Part shown: one piece after another, positions 1-5,354 of the stretch | How the letters are laid out: each line of letters opens with the position of its first letter | Position numbering within the stretch: the first letter of the stretch is position 1 | DNA from: Bacteroidales bacterium | Lineage (GTDB): Bacteria; Bacteroidota; Bacteroidia; Bacteroidales; P3 | DNA length: 5,354 nucleotides | Assembly (NCBI GenBank): GCA_004551865.1 | Contig: SFPR01000078.1 | Location: 1-5,354, forward strand | Direction of reading: 5' to 3' | Program-made: the position numbers and the translations under genes | The notes under the pieces: model-generated | Database searches by the model: none | The model's input: the letters and a program-made list of their open reading frames with translations, nothing else | What the model was told of the DNA's origin: nothing

Positions 1-48
1 TTAGAGCTGAAAACAAATCTCAATTGGAAATTGTTTCCGAACAAATAG

Positions 49-79
49 TTGAGGTGTTTCAATGAATAGACTACCTTTG
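49..79 (+). promoter_or_regulatory. Candidate Bacteroidota-type promoter
   Basis: A TTG at 49-51 (-33 element) lies 20 bases before TACCTTTG at 72-79, which fits the known Bacteroidota -7 consensus TAnnTTTG. Transcription would start at about 85-88, roughly 50 bases before the ATG at 136. The box lies at the point where the coding frame of the downstream protein becomes open (after the stop at 67-69). It could therefore drive the shortened gene, or it could be a chance match inside decayed coding sequence. The identical ten bases ACTACCTTTG recur at 5288-5297. No transcript data are available to decide. Confidence 0.45.
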
Positions 80-135
80 TCCACGACTTTGAGATAAAGA
101 GAGCTCAGAGAGAACAAGATGCAGGAATCGTATCG
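70..135 (+). pseudogene. In-frame coding remnant upstream of the T9SS protein's first ATG
   Basis: The frame of the T9SS cargo gene stays open from 70 to its ATG at 136, but this stretch has no ATG, GTG or TTG codon in that frame. Its last residues, REQDAGIVS, followed by MILEP, closely resemble the start of the next module (LQKDVGIISI, residues 107-116). The first beta-strand of module 1 is therefore encoded before the only available start codon. Stops at 46-48 and 67-69 block the frame further upstream. This suggests that the original gene was longer and has been truncated, frameshifted or joined to foreign sequence near position 60-70. A sequencing or assembly error is the main alternative. 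Confidence 0.55.
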
Positions 136-1728
136 ATGATACTCGAACCTACTGCATTGCCAAATTATGGTAGCAACTATTATCCGAGAGTCGGCATTCA
201 CAACTACGGAACCCGAGTTTTGGACAACGTCGAAGTATGCTACACTTCCGAAGGATTGTATATCCCTATTTGTGAAAACTTGGTCAATGCAGGCATAGAA
301 CCGGGAGAAACAATGGAATACACATTTGAAACAGGAACATACCTCACGGTAGATTCACCTGACCCATTCGGAATCTGTGCATTCACAAGACTAAACCCTA
401 CCGATGTTTATTCTGACAACGACTCACTTTGCCAAGACATAGTCATAGGACCATTGCAAAAAGACGTGGGAATAATAAGCATCAACTCACCAAACGCACA
501 AATTGTGTCAAACGACCAAATTGAAGTTGCAATACAAATAAGAAACTACGGATTAGACCCTGTGAGCGAGTTGCCGGTAGCATACTCCGTTCCGGGAGCA
601 GGACAAGTTGAAGAAACAATACATTTCAACCCACCGTTGTACAACGGAGACGAATACGTATATCGTTTCGACAGAACGTTCAGGTCGTCATTTGGAGCAG
701 TCAATTTGAAATGTTGGACAGGACTTGAAGGCGACTACTATCACGACAACGATACCGTATATAAGCGACTTGAAGGAACAAGCTCGACAAGAGACTTGGA
801 AGCCAAGTACATCACCATTGACGATTCGGACCCTAACACCATAGCATTGCAACTTGCATTCATGAATAGGAGTTCGGTGGGAGTTGGCGATATAACCGTG
901 GGATACTTTGTGAACGGCGACAGAGAGAACATCGTTCAAGAGACCTACCGACTTGGTAACACTGTTCCTGCCGGCACATACGGCTATCACAGATTTGATG
1001 CAACACTTCCGAAAGCCAATGCACCATATTCGATAGTTACTGCATTTGTTTCTGCCGACGGCGAAAACGACAGAACAAACGACACCACAAGTGTTCTATA
1101 CATGGGATACAGAGACGGAGTGGCAGACTCAATATTGATAGAACAAACTTATCTTCCTGATTGCAGAGTACAGTTGAAAGCCCACAACGGAGGTACAATA
1201 GGCGGAACAACACAGGTAAGAGCCCATTTGGTACTCAATGGCGACTTTGCAAATCAGATAATCGAAGACTTCACATGGGAGTACGACGAACCAAATCCAA
1301 ACTTGATAAGATACATGAACTTCACTCAGCGAATACCAAAGAGCGAAGACGGCACATACAACATCATGGCTTGGATTGAGTATCCTTACGATGCCGACCA
1401 CAGAAATGACACAACTCATGTCTATGCGGTTCGTTCGTATGTAGGTTTGGAAGAGGTGGCAGAGGAACTCACATTCGACTTGGAACAAAACCAACCTAAC
1501 CCATTTGATGCAGAAACCGCGATAGGCTTCACACTACCTGAGGCAGGCGAGGCAACCCTTACCATAAGCAACAACTTAGGTCAGGTTCTCAAGACAATCA
1601 AAGGTACTTATGGAAGCGGACGCAACACCATAGTGCTTCGAGACCTCGGTTTGCCGGAAGGAATTTACTACTACACAATGTACTACAAAGAACAGAAGAA
1701 AGTACGAAAGATGATAATAACCAAGTAA
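136..1728 (+). CDS. T9SS-sorted multi-module (CARDB-like) surface protein, 5'-truncated
   Basis: This 530-residue frame carries four tandem beta-sandwich modules at about residues 1-108, 109-214, 215-324 and 325-437. Each closes with an Asn-Asp-Ser/Thr signature: N95-D-S, N205-D-T, N315-D-T and N424-D-T. The starts of modules 1 and 2 are also alike. The pattern resembles CARDB-type adhesion modules, which usually act as spacers or binding domains in secreted proteins. Residues 449-530 form a type A T9SS sorting domain: it opens LEQNQPNPF, has the central pattern LGQVLKT and PEGIYYY, and ends with the basic tail KKVRKMIITK. Such domains direct export through the outer membrane and are normally cleaved as the protein is anchored or released. 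T9SS cargo needs a Sec signal peptide, and none is present after the ATG at 136. The module frame also extends upstream of that ATG, so the N-terminus is missing. The catalytic or other functional part, if any, was presumably upstream. The T9SS assignment is firm; the binding role is inferred. Confidence 0.85.
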   Translation: MILEPTALPNYGSNYYPRVGIHNYGTRVLDNVEVCYTSEGLYIPICENLVNAGIEPGETMEYTFETGTYLTVDSPDPFGICAFTRLNPTDVYSDNDSLCQDIVIGPLQKDVGIISINSPNAQIVSNDQIEVAIQIRNYGLDPVSELPVAYSVPGAGQVEETIHFNPPLYNGDEYVYRFDRTFRSSFGAVNLKCWTGLEGDYYHDNDTVYKRLEGTSSTRDLEAKYITIDDSDPNTIALQLAFMNRSSVGVGDITVGYFVNGDRENIVQETYRLGNTVPAGTYGYHRFDATLPKANAPYSIVTAFVSADGENDRTNDTTSVLYMGYRDGVADSILIEQTYLPDCRVQLKAHNGGTIGGTTQVRAHLVLNGDFANQIIEDFTWEYDEPNPNLIRYMNFTQRIPKSEDGTYNIMAWIEYPYDADHRNDTTHVYAVRSYVGLEEVAEELTFDLEQNQPNPFDAETAIGFTLPEAGEATLTISNNLGQVLKTIKGTYGSGRNTIVLRDLGLPEGIYYYTMYYKEQKKVRKMIITK

Positions 1729-1748
1729 GATTGGTACTTGTCATGACT

Positions 1749-1791
1749 AAAACAAGGAGAGCAGAGGGATTGCTCTCCTTGTTTTGTTTTT
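1749..1791 (+). terminator. Intrinsic (rho-independent) terminator
   Basis: A perfect 15-bp stem pairs 1749-1763 (AAAACAAGGAGAGCA) with 1771-1785 (TGCTCTCCTTGTTTT) around the 7-base loop GAGGGAT. The T-rich run GTTTTTG follows at once. It begins 20 bases after the stop codon of the T9SS gene, the expected place for its terminator. The A-run at the 5' side of the stem means it could also work on the opposite strand, but no opposite-strand gene is seen here. It separates the T9SS gene from the beta-galactosidase transcriptionally. Confidence 0.92.
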
Positions 1792-1808
1792 GAAAAGAAG
1801 CCTTTATT

Positions 1809-1839
1809 TTCTGCAATGCGAATTTATTTCCTAACTTTG
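1809..1839 (+). promoter_or_regulatory. Promoter of the beta-galactosidase gene (Bacteroidota type)
   Basis: TAACTTTG at 1832-1839 matches the -7 consensus TAnnTTTG exactly. At the right distance upstream (20-base spacer), 1809-1811 reads TTC, one mismatch from the -33 TTG. Transcription would begin at about 1845-1848, giving a leader of about 40 bases before the ATG at 1889. The position just after a strong terminator supports a real, independent promoter. No Shine-Dalgarno sequence is seen before the ATG, which is usual in this phylum; the leader is A-rich instead. Confidence 0.65.
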
Positions 1840-1855
1840 CGAACTCGAAACGACA

Positions 1856-1868
1856 TTGTTTCAAACAA
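1856..1868. promoter_or_regulatory. 13-bp dyad in the 5' leader (possible operator)
   Basis: TTGTTTCAAACAA is a perfect inverted repeat with 6-base arms and a single central base. It lies about 10 bases after the predicted transcription start and 20 bases before the ATG of the beta-galactosidase gene. A related string, ATTGTTTCCGAACAAATA, lies at 30-47 just upstream of the other promoter; here the corresponding string is ATTGTTTCAAACAAATA (1855-1871). The position is compatible with repressor binding, but AT-rich dyads of this size can arise by chance and no regulator is visible. Confidence 0.25.
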
Positions 1869-1888
1869 ATAACTTTAACCATCAAGAC

Positions 1889-4800
1889 ATGAAACAAGGA
1901 GTATTACAAACAAGCAGCCGAAGCACAAAAGCAAGATTGTTGATAAACGTTTTGTTTATTCTGATTGTACAGAGCCTTTCGGCACAAAGCACCAACGATT
2001 GGGAAAATCAAAGAGTGTTTGCCATCAATCGCACAGCTCACCGAGCAACTTTTGTTCCTTACGAAAGCACAGCCGAAATGCAGAGCGACGAAGCCTACAA
2101 CTACCCATGGTTGATGCCGCATAGCAACAGCTACCTCAGCCTCAACGGACAATGGCAGTTCGTCTTTGCCTCTTCACCCGACAAAAGACCAACTCAGGAA
2201 GACATCTTCAATTCCGCACAGTTAAATTGGCAAACGATAAACGTACCCTCATGTTGGGAAATGTACGCTTATGACAAACCGCTCTATGTAAATGTGGAAT
2301 ATCCCTTTGATAACAACCCTCCATACATCAATGTAAAGCAACAATACAAGGGGCAATATGCCGACAATCCCGTCGGAACATATCTCAAACATTTTTCTCT
2401 TCCCTCAAAGTGGCAGGGTAAGAGGGTGTTTCTTCATTTTGACGGCATATATGGAGCAGCCTACGTTATGTGCAACGGAAAGACTATCGGCTATTGTCAA
2501 GCCGGCAACAACGATGCAGAGTTTGAACTCACCAACTACCTCCGAGAGGGCGACAACACTCTTTGTGTGCAAGTCATTCGCTGGTCCGATGCAGCCTATT
2601 TGGAAGGGCAGGATATCTTTCACATGAGCGGATTGCACAGAGACGTATATCTCTATGCCGTAGAACCTATTTATATTTCCAATCACTACATTCACAGCAC
2701 TCTCTGTGCCGAAAGCAACTATACCTCAGGCACACTGAGCATTGAACTCTCAGCCGACAATCCCACAAAAAGCAAAATAGCCAAGCAATACCAAGTAGAG
2801 CTGCTCTCACCAAGCGGACAAACTATTTGGAAGCAAACAAAGAAAGTCAGACTATCTTCGGGAGACAATTCAATATGCTTTGAAAGCGACACCCTTTCTT
2901 TGCTCAAACCATGGAGCAGCGAAACTCCCAACCTCTATACCGTTATTATCAGACAGCAAGACAGCAAAGGCAGAGAAGAATTAGTCTTTTCCACAAAGCA
3001 TGGTTTCAGACAAATCGAAATAAAGGACAACTATGTATTCATAAACGGCAAACAAGTCTTCTTCAAAGGAGTGAACACACAGGACACACACCCTTTGAGA
3101 GGCAGAAGCATAGATGTCAATACCATGCTTTCGGACATCATCATGATGAAGCAGGCAAACATCAACACCATTCGTACAAGCCACTATCCGAGACAGCCCA
3201 AGATGTATGCAATGACGGACTATTACGGCATTTATGTCATGGACGAAGCCGACGTGGAGTGCCATTACAACTGGGTAGTAGGCGGAGAGCAGGGCGGCAT
3301 AACGAACGACACGACTTGGACGGCACAATTTGTCGATAGAACAACAGCCATGGTTCTCAGAGACCGCAACCACCCGAGCATAATCTTCTGGTCTCTCGGC
3401 AATGAGTCGGGTGGAGGAGAGAATTTCCGACATACCTACAATGCAGTGGCAGCCTTGGACACAAGACCTATACATTATGAGGGAGCAACACGAGGAGGGA
3501 CAACCCATACCGACCTTTGGTCCGATATGTACCCACATCTGAATACCCTCATCTACTATACAACCAACGACACACTTAAAAAGCCATACTTTATGTGCGA
3601 ATATGCTCACGCAATGGGCAATGCAATAGGCAATCTGCAAGACTATTGGGACGAAATAGAGAAAGGACGCAACGCAATAGGAGGTTGTATATGGGATTGG
3701 GTCGATCAGGCAATTTATTTCCCTCAGGCAATAAAAGACAACACGCTTAGCAAAAACGGATTTGCCTATTATGCGTCCGGATACGACTTTCCCGGACCAC
3801 ATCAGGGCAATTTCCTCAACAACGGCATACTTCGAGCCGACAGAAAGTGGAATGACAAACTCTCTGAGGTCAAACAAGTGTATAGCTACGTCAAATTCCT
3901 CTCTTTCGATACCCTTACCAACACACTTACACTGCTAAACAAATATGACTTTACCAACCTTGACCAATTCTATCTTGAATTTGCCATATCGCAAGACGGT
4001 TATGAAATATCCCAAGACACTCTCACGCTTTGCTCAACAGCCCCTGACGACACATTAAGGCTCATTGTTCCGATAAAATCCGACTTTGATAAAACAAAAG
4101 AGTGCTTCCTCAATCTGCAAATCAAACAAAGGACAGCCAACTCTTGGAGTCGTAGGTCCTATACGGTTGCCAAGGCACAATTTCCGCTCAATGCGTTTGA
4201 GAAAGCAGCCTTTTTCAAACCGCAAAGCGAAGACGCATTTGACGTAAACGAAACTTCCGACACCCTATGTTTGAAAAGCAGCAACATAGAGATAGCTTTC
4301 GATAAACAAAGCGGCGACATACTCTTTTGGAAATACCGAGATTGTGATGTGATTGCCTCCGAGGCAGGCTCGCCACGCTACAACAACAATCGTTGGATAG
4401 AGAACGACCGTAGTGGAGACAGCCTTTCTGGCAACATCTCTTCACATTGCCAAATCAATATATCCGAAGACAAAACCATGGCGACAATCCGAGTTGCCAC
4501 ACGTTCGCAAAAGTGCGACAACACCCTTGAATACAAAATTTATCCTTGCGGAGTGGTCGATTTATCGGTCATACTAAGCCCCAAAACTGCCGATTTGAGA
4601 CGTCTGGGCATCGGAATGATATTCGCAGACGGCTTTGAACAAATAGAATACTTTGCAAAAGGACCATGGGAGAACTATTGGGACAGACAGCAGGGGAGTT
4701 TTGTGGGGCGATATGCCACAAGCGTTAGCGAGATGTTCGTTCCGTATGCACACCCTCAGTCTTGCGGCAATCGTACAGGCATGAGAGAAGTGTCTCTATA

Positions 4801-5059
4801 TGACAAAACGTACACAAAAGGCATAAAGATAGAATCTGACCGCCCGATTTCATTCTCCATGTTGCACTATGACGACACCGATTTTGCCAAAGAAGTACTG
4901 CACACATGGGACTTGAAACCACACAAAGAAGTATTTGCACATTTCGATTACCTTCAAAGAGGCTTGGGCAACGGCAGTTGCGGACCACAAACCATAGAAA
5001 AATACCACGTACCTTCTTCCGGAACATACACTTTCTCACTCCGTTTTTCTCCGCTCTGA
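1889..5059 (+). CDS. lacZ: Exported beta-galactosidase, glycoside hydrolase family 2 (LacZ type)
   Basis: This 1056-residue enzyme is close in length to E. coli LacZ and hydrolyses terminal beta-D-galactosyl bonds with retention of configuration. A Sec signal peptide covers residues 1-32: a basic n-region, hydrophobic core LLINVLFILIV, and probable cleavage at LSA/QS. There is no lipobox cysteine and no T9SS tail, so a periplasmic site is inferred. Domains in order are a sugar-binding jelly roll (about 75-265), an Ig-like domain (266-372), a TIM barrel (375-668), an Ig-like linker (668-770) and the small-chain beta-sandwich (780-1056). Key positions by motif comparison with E. coli LacZ are acid/base E506 in GNESG, nucleophile E571 in CEYAHAMGN, H432 in RTSHYP, Mg ligands E457 and H459 in VECH, Na ligands D234 (RWSD), F642 and N645, and the WDWVDQ motif at 602-607. 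ATG 1889 is preferred over an upstream in-frame TTG at 1856, because the leader peptide starts cleanly there and 1856 lies inside a dyad. The substrate could be a host or plant galactoside rather than lactose. Confidence 0.95.
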   Translation: MKQGVLQTSSRSTKARLLINVLFILIVQSLSAQSTNDWENQRVFAINRTAHRATFVPYESTAEMQSDEAYNYPWLMPHSNSYLSLNGQWQFVFASSPDKRPTQEDIFNSAQLNWQTINVPSCWEMYAYDKPLYVNVEYPFDNNPPYINVKQQYKGQYADNPVGTYLKHFSLPSKWQGKRVFLHFDGIYGAAYVMCNGKTIGYCQAGNNDAEFELTNYLREGDNTLCVQVIRWSDAAYLEGQDIFHMSGLHRDVYLYAVEPIYISNHYIHSTLCAESNYTSGTLSIELSADNPTKSKIAKQYQVELLSPSGQTIWKQTKKVRLSSGDNSICFESDTLSLLKPWSSETPNLYTVIIRQQDSKGREELVFSTKHGFRQIEIKDNYVFINGKQVFFKGVNTQDTHPLRGRSIDVNTMLSDIIMMKQANINTIRTSHYPRQPKMYAMTDYYGIYVMDEADVECHYNWVVGGEQGGITNDTTWTAQFVDRTTAMVLRDRNHPSIIFWSLGNESGGGENFRHTYNAVAALDTRPIHYEGATRGGTTHTDLWSDMYPHLNTLIYYTTNDTLKKPYFMCEYAHAMGNAIGNLQDYWDEIEKGRNAIGGCIWDWVDQAIYFPQAIKDNTLSKNGFAYYASGYDFPGPHQGNFLNNGILRADRKWNDKLSEVKQVYSYVKFLSFDTLTNTLTLLNKYDFTNLDQFYLEFAISQDGYEISQDTLTLCSTAPDDTLRLIVPIKSDFDKTKECFLNLQIKQRTANSWSRRSYTVAKAQFPLNAFEKAAFFKPQSEDAFDVNETSDTLCLKSSNIEIAFDKQSGDILFWKYRDCDVIASEAGSPRYNNNRWIENDRSGDSLSGNISSHCQINISEDKTMATIRVATRSQKCDNTLEYKIYPCGVVDLSVILSPKTADLRRLGIGMIFADGFEQIEYFAKGPWENYWDRQQGSFVGRYATSVSEMFVPYAHPQSCGNRTGMREVSLYDKTYTKGIKIESDRPISFSMLHYDDTDFAKEVLHTWDLKPHKEVFAHFDYLQRGLGNGSCGPQTIEKYHVPSSGTYTFSLRFSPL

Positions 5060-5067
5060 CAACGGCA

Positions 5068-5148
5068 AAATAAAACGGCGATTTACCGAAATAAAACGGC
5101 GTTTTGTCAGACTGAAACGCCGTTTTATTTTCGCAAAACGGCGTTTCA
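5068..5148. repeat. Four-copy array of AAAACGGCG cores at exact 21-bp spacing
   Basis: Cores lie at 5072-5080, 5093-5101, 5114-5122 and 5135-5143, each 21 bases from the next. Copies 1, 2 and 4 read AAAACGGCG; copy 3 reads GAAACGCCG, so it is inverted relative to its neighbours. The flanks are shared in part (AAATAAAACGGCG at 5068-5080 and 5089-5101). The inversion of copy 3 lets it pair perfectly with copy 2 (16 bp) or with copy 4 (14 bp). The array starts 8 bases after the beta-galactosidase stop codon. It may be a terminator, an mRNA 3'-end stabiliser, a protein-binding array or a REP-like dispersed element; the sequence alone does not decide. Confidence 0.85.
5089..5130 (+). terminator. 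Probable terminator of the beta-galactosidase transcript (hairpin A)
   Basis: The 16-base arm 5089-5104 (AAATAAAACGGCGTTT) pairs perfectly with 5115-5130 around a 10-base loop. The 3' arm ends TTTTATTTT (5123-5131), giving a T-rich tail. A second perfect hairpin, 14 bp, joins 5113-5126 with 5135-5148 around an 8-base loop and is followed by TTTTAA. The two share the arm 5115-5126 and cannot form together. Position directly after the stop codon supports termination, perhaps in both directions. The T-run is partly inside the stem, so this is less canonical than the terminator at 1749. Confidence 0.55.
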
Positions 5149-5289
5149 TTTTAATGCTTTCAAATCTCTGTAAATCAGAGTGGTGAAAACGCCAATCTGA
5201 CAATCCTTTCGGAAACAATGTCTGCCGCTTTACTCAGAGCAATATGGCAATTTACAATGGCAATACACACAAAATGCAAAATAAATCAC

Positions 5290-5297
5290 TACCTTTG
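5290..5297 (+). promoter_or_regulatory. Candidate -7 box of a promoter for a gene beyond the window
   Basis: TACCTTTG fits the Bacteroidota -7 consensus TAnnTTTG. No TTG is seen at the expected -33 distance (about 5267-5269), so only half of the signature is present. The 57 bases after it are purine-rich, contain no ATG on the + strand and look like an untranslated leader, so the start codon would be outside the window. An eight-base direct repeat, ATGGCAAT (5244-5251 and 5257-5264, 13 bases apart), lies upstream. The remainder of 5149-5354 shows no convincing gene on either strand. Confidence 0.4.
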
Positions 5298-5354
5298 CAG
5301 AGTAAAACGATTGATAAACATAGTAAGAACAAAGAAGAAGAGAAGAAATAGTTA

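Noticed and set aside
1..201. Minus-strand 66-codon frame covering the window start, ending with a stop at 1-3.
   Set aside because: Its first third is antisense to a clear protein module, and I recognise no motif in the rest. It was considered as the tail of an inserted gene, but nothing supports that.
1129..1494. Minus-strand 121-codon frame within the T9SS gene.
   Set aside because: It overlaps modules 3-4 and their borders completely, and its product shows no family features, so it is a shadow frame.
1856..1888. Upstream in-frame TTG as the start of the beta-galactosidase, adding 11 residues.
   Set aside because: TTG starts are rare, the added residues are polar and would lengthen an already long signal-peptide n-region, and the TTG lies within a dyad soon after the predicted transcription start. 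ATG 1889 is the simpler start.
2911..3339. A 142-codon plus-strand frame overlapping the beta-galactosidase in another frame.
   Set aside because: Its product is a low-complexity mix of Gln, His and Arg typical of an out-of-frame reading, and the main frame carries the catalytic motifs here.
2981..3877. Long open frame (298 codons) on the minus strand inside the beta-galactosidase gene.
   Set aside because: It is fully antisense to the catalytic barrel with its conserved motifs, its translation is rich in Cys, Val and His with no recognisable domain, and codon bias of the real gene explains the lack of stops.
5068..5148. CRISPR array suggested by the regularly spaced repeats.
   Set aside because: The repeat core is only about 9-12 bases, the spacers are about 10 bases and partly shared, and one copy is inverted. 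This does not fit CRISPR repeat and spacer lengths.
30..5219. A 12-base inverted match between 30-41 (ATTGTTTCCGAA) and 5208-5219, as possible ends of a mobile element.
   Set aside because: About one such match is expected by chance in a window this long. There are no target-site duplications and no transposase between the sites.

Overview
The window looks like a piece of a Bacteroidota (probably Bacteroidales) genome. Three things point there: a C-terminal type IX secretion (T9SS) sorting domain, a secreted long-form family 2 beta-galactosidase, and promoter-like TAnnTTTG boxes (the Bacteroidota -7 element) at 72-79, 1832-1839 and 5290-5297. Both large genes are on the + strand, are moderately AT-rich and look alike in composition. 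I see no RNA genes, CRISPR arrays, transposases or phage genes.

Region 1 (1-1728) holds the 3' part of a large secreted, multi-module protein. It has four beta-sandwich (CARDB-like) modules, each ending in an NDT/NDS signature, followed by a T9SS type A sorting domain. The open frame starts abruptly: the first module's homology begins upstream of the only usable ATG (136), no signal peptide is present, and in-frame stops lie at 46-48 and 67-69. The gene is therefore probably 5'-truncated or broken, although a plausible promoter (49-79) sits exactly at the break.

Region 2 (1729-1888) is a compact intergenic unit. It contains a textbook intrinsic terminator (1749-1791), a Bacteroidota-type promoter (1809-1839) and a 13-bp dyad (1856-1868) in the leader of the next gene.

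Region 3 (1889-5059) encodes a complete, exported beta-galactosidase (GH2) of 1056 residues. All catalytic and metal-binding positions that I could align to E. coli LacZ are present. A terminator and a new promoter separate it from the T9SS gene, so the two are probably not one operon. The enzyme most likely acts on beta-galactosides in the periplasm. No other glycan-utilisation genes (SusC/D, regulators) are visible.

Region 4 (5060-5354) has no convincing gene. It starts with an 81-bp array of four AAAACGGCG-type cores at an exact 21-bp period. The cores form two overlapping, mutually exclusive perfect hairpins, which may act as the beta-galactosidase terminator. A further TAnnTTTG box near the end probably starts a transcript whose coding region lies beyond the window.

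The most noteworthy points are the 21-bp-phased hairpin array and the abrupt, promoter-associated 5' break of the T9SS protein. I do not see evidence for a wholly new multi-gene system here.
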